Part shown: positions 6,327 through 12,240 of the stretch, in pieces
How the letters are laid out: each line of letters opens with the position of its first letter
Numbering within the stretch: the first letter of the stretch is position 1
Origin: Bacilli bacterium
GTDB lineage: Bacteria > Bacillota_I > Bacilli_A > RF39 > UBA660
Assembly (NCBI GenBank): GCA_028684735.1
Contig: JAQUFI010000042.1
Location: forward strand, 1-12,240
Direction of reading: 5' to 3'
DNA length: 12,240 nt
Made by a program: the position numbers and the translations under genes
The notes under the pieces: generated by a model
Databases searched by the model: none
What the model was told of the DNA's origin: nothing
What the model saw: the letters and a program-made list of their open reading frames with translations, nothing else

Positions 6327-6933
6327 TTTTAATTATAATTTATATGAATTTTATGATTGGAATAAAGAAGATAATATTATAAATGTTAAAAGTGTATTGA
6401 TATTTAAAATCAGAACTGATGATTTAAATAAAATAACCAATAATATAATTAAAGTTGATGAGAAGTTTTTAAATAGGATTAGTAATAAAACAGAATATTT
6501 TAGTCGAAAAGCCATTGGTAAGATTAAATATGCTTGTCTTTTTAGTGATGGAATTGATGTGGTAGCACTAAAATTCAGTAGTAATGGTGAGAGTGTTGGA
6601 ATAAGTAAATTAGTTATTGAGGAGGAATTAGAAATAATTGAAGTTATTGATTTGATTAAAGATATTGATTTTAGTTATGAGATTATTAAAAAAAGGGAAG
6701 GATTACCTTTTAAAACAAGAAAGGAAATCAAAGATAAAAATGATATTGTTAAAGAGGTTAATCAGATTGATGATTTAGAAAAATTAAAATATTTATATTT
6801 TGAATGTTTTAATGAAGAGGAAGAAAAGAAAGAAATTATTTTAGAAAAATTGCTTGATGAAAGTAATTTGGATAAGAATTTAAATAAAATAAAGGAGATA
6901 TTAAAATTAGTAAGTATAAAAACAACTTATTAA
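6295..6933 (+). CDS. Cytoplasmic DUF3603-like protein
   Basis: This 212-residue soluble protein has no signal or membrane segment. The first 120 residues show a pattern I associate with the DUF3603 family of Bacilli: IYDILINFN...YEFYDWNKEDNI, then VLIFKIRTDDL, a KTEYF segment, KYACLFSDG and KLVIEEELEIIE. The assignment rests on memory of that pattern and is moderate. The C-terminal 80 residues are highly charged helices (Lys/Glu-rich, including FNEEEEKKEIILEKLLDE). No catalytic motif is evident and the family has no established function known to me. AGGAGG (6284-6289) lies 5 bases before ATG 6295; a second ATG at 6298 is an equally usable start. The Shine-Dalgarno site and first codons lie inside the preceding membrane-protein gene, suggesting the two products act together. 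Confidence 0.7.
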   Translation: MMNYIYDILINFNYNLYEFYDWNKEDNIINVKSVLIFKIRTDDLNKITNNIIKVDEKFLNRISNKTEYFSRKAIGKIKYACLFSDGIDVVALKFSSNGESVGISKLVIEEELEIIEVIDLIKDIDFSYEIIKKREGLPFKTRKEIKDKNDIVKEVNQIDDLEKLKYLYFECFNEEEEKKEIILEKLLDESNLDKNLNKIKEILKLVSIKTTY

Positions 6934-6958
6934 TAAATAATAATATTAGGAGGAGAAT

Positions 6959-7504
6959 ATGAGAAAAGTATTATATTTATTAGGGATGTTAGTCTTTTTA
7001 ACAGGATGTAATTTTATGACAACTTTAAGTAATACTCCAACTAGGCGAGTTGAACAATTTTTATCTAAATATCAAAAGTTAGATAAATCAGTTACTGATG
7101 ATTTAGATGGTGTTATTGCCGAAGAGGTTAACTTTAATATAAAACAAAGAAAAAAGTATCGTGATATTATGGAGAATAACTATCAGAAATTAAATTATAA
7201 AGTTAAAGAAGAGCAAATCGATGGGGATAATGCTACAGTAATGGTGGAAATAGAAGTAATCGATGCTTATAAGATAATGAAAGATGCAGAATTATATTTA
7301 GGTGACAATCCTGATGAATTTGTAGATAATAATGAATATAGTGCTAGTAAATTTATGGATTATCGATTAAATAAATTAAAAGAAGCTAAAGAAAAAGTAA
7401 AATATACATTAGAGTTGACTTTGACTAAGATTGATGACGAATGGGTTGTCGATGAGTTAAGCCAAGATGATGAAGATAAAATAAATGGAATGTATGAATA
7501 CTAA
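6959..7504 (+). CDS. Lipoprotein of unknown function
   Basis: The 181-residue product begins with MRKVLYLLGMLVFLTGC, a short type II signal peptide with lipobox L-T-G-C. Cys17 would be lipidated and the protein anchored on the outer face of the membrane. The mature part starts with a threonine/proline linker and VEQFLSKYQKLDKSV. It continues with alternating strands such as YKVKEEQIDGDNATVMVEIE and KYTLELTLTKIDDEWVVDEL, a layout reminiscent of NTF2-like/DUF4878 lipoproteins. No catalytic residues are obvious. AGGAGG ends about 5 bases before ATG 6959, and the gene follows the DUF3603-like gene by 25 bases, so it is probably the last gene of that operon. A strong terminator overlaps its stop codon. 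Confidence 0.8.
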   Translation: MRKVLYLLGMLVFLTGCNFMTTLSNTPTRRVEQFLSKYQKLDKSVTDDLDGVIAEEVNFNIKQRKKYRDIMENNYQKLNYKVKEEQIDGDNATVMVEIEVIDAYKIMKDAELYLGDNPDEFVDNNEYSASKFMDYRLNKLKEAKEKVKYTLELTLTKIDDEWVVDELSQDDEDKINGMYEY

Positions 7505-7526
7505 GGACTACTTTAGTCCTTTTTTT
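7503..7526 (+). terminator. Terminator after the lipoprotein gene
   Basis: AAGGACTA (7503-7510) pairs with TAGTCCTT (7514-7521) across a 3-base loop, followed by a T-run to 7526. The stem overlaps the TAA stop of the lipoprotein gene. It separates that operon from dacB. Confidence 0.85.
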
Positions 7527-7534
7527 CATATACT
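7527..7534 (+). promoter_or_regulatory. Candidate -10 element of the dacB-spmA-spmB operon
   Basis: CATATACT sits in the 23 bases between the terminator and dacB. It can be read as a vegetative -10 (TATACT, 7529-7534) or as a near match to the sporulation SigE -10 consensus CATACAnT (7 of 8). No clear -35 box for either factor is visible, because that position falls in the terminator stem. Confidence 0.35.
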
Positions 7535-7549
7535 TTTTTAGGTGATTTG

Positions 7550-8626
7550 ATGAAGAAGATAATAATTATATTAATTTTATTATTGATTCCTTTTGAAGTA
7601 TCGGGTTTAGAAAATGCGACAGCTGTTATTGTGATGGATCAAGATAGCCATCGAATTTTGTATTCTAAAAATATTCATCAAGTAAGAAGCGTTGCTTCGA
7701 TTAGTAAAATAATGACGGCTCTTTTAGCTGTTGAATCGGGTAAGTTACAAGACGAAGTCTTAATTGGTGAAGAAATAAATGGTTCCTATGGTTCAGGCAT
7801 TTATATTAAAGAAGATGAGTTAATTACCTTAGAGTCTTTAGTCTATGGGTTAATGCTTAGAAGTGGGAATGATGCAGCACTAGCTATTGCTCATTATGTT
7901 GGTGGTGATGTTGATAAATTTGTTGAATTGATGAATGAAAAAGCTAAACAAATAGGAATGAAAAATACGACTTTTAATAATCCTAGTGGATTAGATGAAG
8001 ATAAGGGTAATTATTCAACAGCTTACGATATGGCAATATTAACTAGCTATGCGATGAAAAATGATCTTTATCGGAAGATTATAGAGACTAAAAAATATAA
8101 AGTTAAAACTAATTTAAATTATTATAGTTGGACTAATAAGAATAAATTATTGTATTTATATCGATATGCAACTGGAGGTAAAACAGGATATACTGAAATA
8201 GCTAAACGTACTTTAGTAACTACTGCTTCTAAAAATAATCTTAATTTAGTAATTGTTACTCTAAATGATGGAGATGATTTTAATAACCATATGAACTTAT
8301 ATGAAGAGTATTTTAATGAGTATCAGGGTTATACCATCTTACACAAAGGTCTTATCCCTATTGATTTAGAAACCTATTATCCAAAAAACAGTTTATATCT
8401 AAAAAAGGAATATCGTTATCCATTAAATGAATCAGAAAAAGATAATGTTGTTATTGAATTCAAATTAATTAAAAAAAAACAATATCGTGATGGCAATAAG
8501 GTGGGAAAAGTTCATGTGAAGCTTGGTGATAAAGTGTTATATCGAGATGATATCTATATTCAAATAAAAAAGAAAAAGATTGATGTATTTAATTTAATTG
8601 TTAAGTGGTTGACCAATGATAAATAA
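7550..8626 (+). CDS. dacB: D-alanyl-D-alanine carboxypeptidase (PBP5-type, peptidase S11)
   Basis: This 358-residue exported enzyme removes the terminal D-alanine from peptidoglycan pentapeptides. A signal peptide (MKKIIIILILLLIPFEVSG, cleavage about residue 19) is followed by the three motifs of serine penicillin-binding proteins in order: S50-I-S-K53 (nucleophile), S105-G-N107 and K211-T-G213. A C-terminal beta domain and an amphipathic end (KIDVFNLIVKWL) could tether it to the outer membrane leaflet, as in PBP5. Linkage to spmA and spmB matches the Bacillus subtilis dacB operon, where this enzyme adjusts cortex cross-linking during sporulation. A dacF- or dacA-like role cannot be excluded from sequence alone. 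ATG 7550 follows AGGTGAT (7540-7546); the in-frame TTG at 7547 is less likely. The gene overlaps spmA by 11 bases. Confidence 0.9.
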   Translation: MKKIIIILILLLIPFEVSGLENATAVIVMDQDSHRILYSKNIHQVRSVASISKIMTALLAVESGKLQDEVLIGEEINGSYGSGIYIKEDELITLESLVYGLMLRSGNDAALAIAHYVGGDVDKFVELMNEKAKQIGMKNTTFNNPSGLDEDKGNYSTAYDMAILTSYAMKNDLYRKIIETKKYKVKTNLNYYSWTNKNKLLYLYRYATGGKTGYTEIAKRTLVTTASKNNLNLVIVTLNDGDDFNNHMNLYEEYFNEYQGYTILHKGLIPIDLETYYPKNSLYLKKEYRYPLNESEKDNVVIEFKLIKKKQYRDGNKVGKVHVKLGDKVLYRDDIYIQIKKKKIDVFNLIVKWLTNDK

Positions 8627-9206
8627 ATTATGGGGTTTTTTTATAATCATTGGGATAGTTGTAGGTATTTTAAGTAATCAAATTGATAGTATCAATCGTG
8701 AGATGTTAAATAGTGCTAAAGTATCTTTAGATATGGTTCTTCAAATTTTTCCAGTCTTAGCTTTATGGTTAGGTATTATGAATATTGCCAAAACTGCAGG
8801 TGTTATCAAGAAATTTGCCGAATTTTTATCTCCTCTTTTAGGAAAGTTATTTCCTGAAATTCCAAAAAACCATGAAGCTTTAGGTTATATAGCATCTAAT
8901 ATTATCGTTAATATGTTTGGGTTAGGAAGTGCTGCAACTCCTGTTGGATTAAAGGGAATGAGGTTACTCAATGAATTAAACGATCGAAAAGACGAGGCAT
9001 CGCGCAGTATGATTACTTTTTTAGTTATCAATACAAGTGGGGTAACAATTGTTCCTACAACTATTATATCGTTAAGAATGTTGCATGGCAGTAGTAAACC
9101 TACGGAAATTGTTTTAGCTTGTGTTGTTGCTACTGTAATTTCTACTTTCTGTGCAATTATCATCGATAAAATATTTGCTAGGAGGAATAAAAAATGCTTG
9201 AAATAA
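8616..9206 (+). CDS. spmA: Spore maturation protein SpmA
   Basis: The 196-residue integral membrane protein carries the nucleoside-recognition (Gate) type domain of spore maturation proteins. Hydrophobic helices surround conserved stretches such as FPVLALWLGIMNIAK, the N-x-FGLGSAATPVGLKGM core (about residues 92-112) and NTSGVTIVPTT. Its length equals that expected for SpmA. In Bacillus, SpmA and SpmB are needed for normal core dehydration and heat resistance of spores; the transported substrate is not established. The start ATG 8616 lies inside the end of dacB (11-base overlap) and has only a weak AAGTGG ribosome site, so translation is probably coupled to dacB. Its own 3' end overlaps spmB by 13 bases. 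Confidence 0.92.
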   Translation: MINKLWGFFIIIGIVVGILSNQIDSINREMLNSAKVSLDMVLQIFPVLALWLGIMNIAKTAGVIKKFAEFLSPLLGKLFPEIPKNHEALGYIASNIIVNMFGLGSAATPVGLKGMRLLNELNDRKDEASRSMITFLVINTSGVTIVPTTIISLRMLHGSSKPTEIVLACVVATVISTFCAIIIDKIFARRNKKCLK

Positions 9207-9715
9207 TATCTGGTTTAGTTATTCCTCTAATTGTATTGGCTGTTATTGTTTATGGAATCAAAAAGAAAGTTGATATCTATGATGTCTTTATTGAAGGGGC
9301 AAAAGAAAGTTTTGAATTAGTGCTGACAATATTTCCCTATATCTTAGGAATGATGTTTGCTATTAATTTGTTTTTAAACACTAATATTCTTTTTAACATT
9401 ACTACTTTCTTAAAACCTTTCTTTGACTATATTAATATGCCAGTCGAAGTGTTGCCGATGGCTTTGATGCGTCCAATATCTGGTAATTCATCACTAGCTC
9501 TTTTAAATAATTTATTAAGTACTTATGGACCAGATAGTTTGATTGGTCGCATTGGTTCTGTTATTCAAGGTTCTAATGATACAACTTTATATGTTTTAAC
9601 ACTTTATTTTGGAAGTGTCGGTGTTAAAAAGATTAGATATGCCCTTTGGGCAGGCTTGTTATCTGATTTATGTGGTATTATAATTAGTGTTATTGTAGTT
9701 AACCTATTATTTTAA
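9194..9715 (+). CDS. spmB: Spore maturation protein SpmB
   Basis: The 173-residue membrane protein is homologous in plan to SpmA and belongs to the same Gate-domain family. It has helices at the N-terminus (LVIPLIVLAVIVYGI), FELVLTIFPYILGMMFAINLF, the conserved RPISGNSSLALL motif, a DTTLYVLTLYFGSVGV segment and a final helix to the C-terminus. SpmA and SpmB most likely act as partners in the spore-envelope membrane. ATG 9194 follows AGGAGG (9180-9185) located inside the end of spmA, so the two are translationally coupled. No terminator hairpin is visible after the stop, so transcription could run into rluB, which also has its own promoter. Confidence 0.92.
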   Translation: MLEIISGLVIPLIVLAVIVYGIKKKVDIYDVFIEGAKESFELVLTIFPYILGMMFAINLFLNTNILFNITTFLKPFFDYINMPVEVLPMALMRPISGNSSLALLNNLLSTYGPDSLIGRIGSVIQGSNDTTLYVLTLYFGSVGVKKIRYALWAGLLSDLCGIIISVIVVNLLF

Positions 9716-9718
9716 TTA

Positions 9719-9747
9719 TTGCTTTTAATTATTGATTAAAGTATAAT
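9719..9747 (+). promoter_or_regulatory. Promoter of rluB
   Basis: TTGCTT (9719-9724), a 17-base spacer and TATAAT (9742-9747) form a good vegetative promoter in the gap after spmB. The -10 box ends 15 bases before the start codon, predicting a leader of about 9 bases. Confidence 0.65.
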
Positions 9748-9762
9748 TGAATTGGTGATATA

Positions 9763-10482
9763 ATGGAAAGATTACAAAAAGTAATTGCTAATAGGGGTTA
9801 TTGTTCTAGACGAAAAGCTGAAGAATTAATTTTACAAAAAAAAGTTAAAGTTAATGGTGAAGTAATTAGTGAATTAGGTGTTAAAATAGATGACAATGCG
9901 ATGATTGAAATAGAAGGTCAAATCATTGTTAGAGAAGAAAAAGAATATATTTTACTAAATAAACCTCGTGGTGTCGTAACGACAACGAAAGATGATAAGC
10001 ATCGTGAAACAGTATCTGATTTAATTGTCACCGATAAGCGTCTTTATCCAGTTGGAAGATTGGATTATGATACAACGGGTGCGCTACTGCTTACGAATGA
10101 TGGCGAATTAACAAATTTATTATTACATCCTAAAAATGAAATCGATAAAGTATATATTGCAAAAGTAAGGGGTTTATTAACAAGTAAAGATATTGCCATC
10201 TTAAAGTCAGGTGTTATTATCAATGGTGTTAAAACAGCTAAGGCAAAAGTAAAAGTTAAAAAATTTGATAAAAAAAATAAGACAACGATTGTAGAAATTA
10301 CGATTCATGAGGGTAAAAACCATCAAATAAAAAATATGCTTATGGCAGTTGGTTATGAAGTTCTAAAGTTAAAAAGAGAAAAAATTGCTTTTCTAGATGT
10401 TAAAAGTCTTAAATCTGGTGAGTATCGTTATTTAACAATTAAAGAAGTAAAACAATTATATAATTTAGTTAAAAATAAATAA
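9763..10482 (+). CDS. rluB: 23S rRNA pseudouridine synthase, RluB type
   Basis: The 239-residue protein is a member of the RsuA/RluB/RluE/RluF family, which isomerises a uridine in 23S (or 16S) rRNA. An S4 RNA-binding domain (residues 1-60: ERLQKVIANRGYCSRRKAEELI...VKVNG) is followed by the catalytic domain with YILLNKPRGVVTT, the signature GRLDYDTTGALLLTNDGEL (catalytic Asp101) and GKNHQIKNML near the C-terminus. Length and order are normal for RluB, which in Escherichia coli modifies U2605. RsuA-like specificity cannot be ruled out from sequence. GGTGAT (9753-9758) precedes ATG 9763. rluB next to spmA-spmB is a familiar Bacillota arrangement. A promoter precedes it and a hairpin terminator overlaps its stop. 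Confidence 0.92.
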   Translation: MERLQKVIANRGYCSRRKAEELILQKKVKVNGEVISELGVKIDDNAMIEIEGQIIVREEKEYILLNKPRGVVTTTKDDKHRETVSDLIVTDKRLYPVGRLDYDTTGALLLTNDGELTNLLLHPKNEIDKVYIAKVRGLLTSKDIAILKSGVIINGVKTAKAKVKVKKFDKKNKTTIVEITIHEGKNHQIKNMLMAVGYEVLKLKREKIAFLDVKSLKSGEYRYLTIKEVKQLYNLVKNK

Positions 10483-10507
10483 AACAGTATTTTAAATACT
10501 GTTTTTT
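10481..10507 (+). terminator. Terminator of rluB
   Basis: AAAACAGTAT (10481-10490) pairs with ATACTGTTTT (10496-10505) across a 5-base loop, followed by T's to 10507. It overlaps the TAA stop of rluB. Confidence 0.85.
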
Positions 10508-10508
10508 A

Positions 10509-10535
10509 TTAAAAAAGAAGTAATATTACTTCTTA
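10509..10535 (-). terminator. Palindromic terminator of the ferredoxin gene
   Basis: AAGAAGTAAT (10515-10524) and ATTACTTCTT (10525-10534) are perfectly complementary. On the minus strand a run of T's follows (complement of 10509-10516). It overlaps the ferredoxin stop codon and resembles the palindrome at 3737-3758. Confidence 0.8.
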
Positions 10536-10733
10536 TTCATTTTCTTCGATGACGATCGCATCAGTTGGGCAACTATCAGCAGCCTCCTTGACATCATCTT
10601 CTAATTCTTCAGGTACTTCATCTACCACAACTTCTGATATACCTTCATCATTTAATTTAAAAACTTCATCTGTAATGGCTTCACAAGCACCACAACCGAT
10701 ACAATCTTCTTTAACTATTTTTACACTTTTCAT
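10533..10733 (-). CDS. Single-cluster [4Fe-4S] ferredoxin
   Basis: The 66-residue acidic protein carries Cys11-x-x-Cys14-x-x-Cys17 (DCIGCGACEA) and Cys55-Pro (DSCPTDAI), enough ligands for one [4Fe-4S] cluster. The second half-motif of clostridial 2[4Fe-4S] ferredoxins is absent. This is the Bacillus/Thermotoga-type monocluster ferredoxin, a soluble low-potential electron carrier; its partner enzymes are not in this window. The start ATG 10733 follows GGAGG with an 8-base spacer, and the size is normal. It stands alone between convergent rluB and a divergent gene, with its own promoter and terminator. Confidence 0.93.
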   Translation of the reverse strand: MKSVKIVKEDCIGCGACEAITDEVFKLNDEGISEVVVDEVPEELEDDVKEAADSCPTDAIVIEENE

Positions 10734-10753
10734 TTAGACAGCCTCCTTACATC

Positions 10754-10782
10754 ATTATAGATAAATATCATTAAAAAATCAA
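10754..10782 (-). promoter_or_regulatory. Promoter of the ferredoxin gene
   Basis: On the minus strand TTGATT (10782-10777), a 17-base spacer and TATAAT (10759-10754) lie upstream of the GGAGG ribosome site. The -10 box is a perfect match and 20 bases separate it from the start codon. Confidence 0.75.
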
Positions 10783-10818
10783 GTAAATGTTTTAAAAAAA
10801 ATTAAAATATGATAGAAT

Positions 10819-10824
10819 TATAAT
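10819..10824 (+). promoter_or_regulatory. -10-like TATAAT before the acidic membrane-anchored protein gene
   Basis: TATAAT lies directly before GAGGTG (10825-10830) and 11 bases before ATG 10836. A TATGAT at 10808-10813 would give a more usual leader. No -35 box is evident for either, so the real promoter is unsettled. Confidence 0.3.
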
Positions 10825-10835
10825 GAGGTGATGTT

Positions 10836-11609
10836 ATGACAAGTAGGATGGGTAAATATTATCGAACAAATACTGAAAATAATAATCGAACATCTAAAAA
10901 TCAAAAACTATATGAGACCCTCTATAGTGATAATGACTATGATGACATTGATAATGCAGTAACAAAACCTTTACCAGATAAAATTGATATTGAAAAAATA
11001 AGAGAATTATTAAAAAAAGATGAAGATAAAAACAGTCATCGAACTCCTATTATAAAGGAACCAGTATTGGAATATCCTGATTCGTGGGATGAAGATAAAA
11101 ATTATGATATTCGGGATATATTAGATAAAGCAAGAGTAGAGAGAGAAAGTGAACCTACTGCACATCGTAGTATAAAAAATACTGATTATAATATATCAAA
11201 AGGTATTAAAGTTGATGAATATCAAAAGCAGATGGAAGAAGATGCTGAAGAATTAAAAGAATTAATTAATACGATAACGAGTACTAGTCTATTAAATAAA
11301 ATGGGGGACAGAGAATTAAGTTTAGAATTGTTAAATGATTTAAGATCAAATACCATGATTGGTGAATCAGAGTCGATCAAAGCCCTCATCGAAGAAGAGA
11401 CAAATGTGGTTGAAGAAGAGACTAAAGAACTTGATAAAAGTTTTTATACTTCAAGTATGAACTTGCTAGATAAGGATTTAGTTAACTTAGATGATATTAA
11501 TACATCGATTGAACAAAACAATCGTTTAATTACAATTGTCCTAGTAGTATTAATTGTCGTTATTGTAATGGTTACAGCTTATGTTTTCTTTAATTTATTA
11601 TTAAAATAA
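10836..11609 (+). CDS. Acidic protein with a C-terminal membrane anchor, function unknown
   Basis: I do not recognise this 257-residue protein. Residues 1-40 are basic, polar and tyrosine-containing (SRMGKYYRTN...). Residues 40-225 are strongly charged and mostly helical or disordered, with acidic runs (KKDEDKN, EEDAEELKELI, EEETNVVEEETKELD). Residues about 231-253 form one hydrophobic helix rich in valine and isoleucine, followed by NLLLK at the very end. There is no N-terminal signal. This suggests a tail-anchored protein with the bulk in the cytoplasm, perhaps a scaffold or adaptor. GAGGTG precedes ATG 10836. It is monocistronic, divergent from ferredoxin, and ends at a strong terminator. 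Confidence 0.75.
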   Translation: MTSRMGKYYRTNTENNNRTSKNQKLYETLYSDNDYDDIDNAVTKPLPDKIDIEKIRELLKKDEDKNSHRTPIIKEPVLEYPDSWDEDKNYDIRDILDKARVERESEPTAHRSIKNTDYNISKGIKVDEYQKQMEEDAEELKELINTITSTSLLNKMGDRELSLELLNDLRSNTMIGESESIKALIEEETNVVEEETKELDKSFYTSSMNLLDKDLVNLDDINTSIEQNNRLITIVLVVLIVVIVMVTAYVFFNLLLK

Positions 11610-11619
11610 TAAGATAAAT

Positions 11620-11654
11620 AGTAAGATAGTTATATTTAATTATCTTACTTTTTT
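11620..11654 (+). terminator. Terminator between the membrane-anchored protein gene and dus
   Basis: AGTAAGATAGTTA (11620-11632) pairs with TAATTATCTTACT (11637-11649) over 13 positions including one G-U pair, with loop TATT. A T-run to 11654 follows. Confidence 0.88.
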
Positions 11655-11665
11655 GATACCCATTA

Positions 11666-11674
11666 TGATATAAT
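11666..11674 (+). promoter_or_regulatory. Extended -10 promoter of dus
   Basis: TG-A-TATAAT at 11666-11674 lies 15 bases before the dus start codon. No good -35 box is visible because the terminator occupies that region. The predicted leader is about 9 bases. Confidence 0.5.
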
Positions 11675-11689
11675 GAAAATGGTGAAATT

Positions 11690-12240
11690 ATGTATCAAAT
11701 AGGAAATGTGAAAATTAAAAATCGAGTTGTTTTAGCCCCAATGGCAGGGATTAGTAATAGTGCCTATCGAACGATTATTAAAGAAATGGGTTGCGGGTTA
11801 ATTTATGCTGAAATGGTTAGTGATAAAGCAATTACATATCGTAGTAAAAAAACAATTGATATGCTATATATGAAAGAAAGCGAACGACCAATTGCTCAAC
11901 AAATATTTGGTTCAGATGTTGAATCTTTTGTTAAGGCAGCAGAGTTCATATATGAATATATGAAACCGGATATCATTGATATCAACATGGGTTGTCCTGT
12001 ACCTAAGGTAGCAGTTCGCAGTCAAGCTGGGAGTGCCTTATTAAAAGATCCAGATAAAGTATATGAAATTGTTAAGAATGTTGTTCAAAGTGTGCCCGTT
12101 CCTGTAACAGTTAAAATAAGAAGTGGTTGGGATAGTAATTCGATTAATGCTGTTGAAATAGCAAAAAAATGTGAACAAGCAGGGGCTAGTGCCATTGCTG
12201 TTCATCCTCGAACTCGTAGCCAAGGTTATAGTGGTGATGC
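11690..12240 (+). CDS. dus: tRNA-dihydrouridine synthase, DusB-like (partial, 3' end outside window)
   Basis: The first 183 codons are present and open to the window edge. Dus enzymes use FMN and NADPH to reduce specific uridines of tRNA to dihydrouridine. The TIM-barrel landmarks are VLAPMAGISNSAYR (FMN-binding start), a CGLIYAEMVSDKA segment, PIAQQIFGSD, DIIDINMGCPVPKV with catalytic Cys102, AGSALLKDP, VTVKIRSGW (FMN phosphate/substrate-contacting strand) and VHPRTRSQGYSG. The match is best to the DusB/YacF-type group of Bacillota. GGTGA (11681-11685) precedes ATG 11690 by 4 bases. The gene starts a new transcript behind a terminator. Confidence 0.93.
   Translation, partial: MYQIGNVKIKNRVVLAPMAGISNSAYRTIIKEMGCGLIYAEMVSDKAITYRSKKTIDMLYMKESERPIAQQIFGSDVESFVKAAEFIYEYMKPDIIDINMGCPVPKVAVRSQAGSALLKDPDKVYEIVKNVVQSVPVPVTVKIRSGWDSNSINAVEIAKKCEQAGASAIAVHPRTRSQGYSGD

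Noticed and set aside
8885..9163. Minus-strand open frame inside spmA
   Set aside because: It is antisense to a conserved gene, with no ribosome site and no recognisable protein.
10549..10737. Plus-strand open frame across the ferredoxin gene
   Set aside because: It is a serine/threonine-rich shadow of the ferredoxin coding strand with no ribosome site.
12041..12223. Minus-strand open frame inside dus
   Set aside because: It is antisense to a highly conserved enzyme and has no ribosome site.
1..12240. CRISPR array, toxin-antitoxin pair, restriction system or other defence genes
   Set aside because: No regularly spaced repeats and no nuclease, methylase or toxin-like motifs were seen on either strand.

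Overview
The window is strongly A+T-rich bacterial chromosome. Genes are packed tightly, Shine-Dalgarno sites read GGAGG or AGGTGAT, and ATG starts dominate. Tryptophan is coded by TGG, so the standard bacterial code applies. A dacB-spmA-spmB set (spore cortex and spore maturation genes) next to an rluB-type pseudouridine synthase points to a low-GC Bacillota from an endospore-forming lineage (Bacilli/Erysipelotrichia-like or a related uncultured group). I cannot name the species.

Left part (1-3760): the first codons of a leftward gene; a badly decayed family 2 glycosyltransferase pseudogene with three nonsense codons and three frameshifts; an intact MurJ/MviN-family lipid flippase preceded by a 24-bp perfect palindrome; and a CorA-family metal-ion channel. 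A palindromic terminator lies where corA converges with the next gene.

Middle part (3771-7526): a leftward membrane-anchored cell-wall hydrolase (glucosaminidase-like domain) is divergent from a tRNA-Ala(TGC) gene. The tRNA gene has a consensus promoter, an unusual leader hairpin and its own terminator. Five small genes of unknown function follow: a zinc-ribbon protein, a 56-residue protein behind a near-perfect promoter, a two-helix membrane protein overlapping a DUF3603-like protein, and a lipoprotein.

Right part (7527-12240): the overlapping dacB-spmA-spmB operon (peptidoglycan trimming and spore-core dehydration), then rluB (23S rRNA pseudouridine synthase) under its own promoter. A leftward single-cluster [4Fe-4S] ferredoxin, a rightward acidic protein with a C-terminal membrane anchor, and the 5' part of a dus tRNA-dihydrouridine synthase gene cut by the window edge complete the region.

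In many of these genes a TATAAT-like -10 box lies only 11-23 bases before the start codon, which implies very short 5' leaders. No CRISPR array, insertion sequence, prophage or obvious defence system is visible. Most of the window is housekeeping DNA. The least explained parts are the small-gene cluster at 5413-7504, the architecture of the hydrolase and the tRNA leader hairpin.
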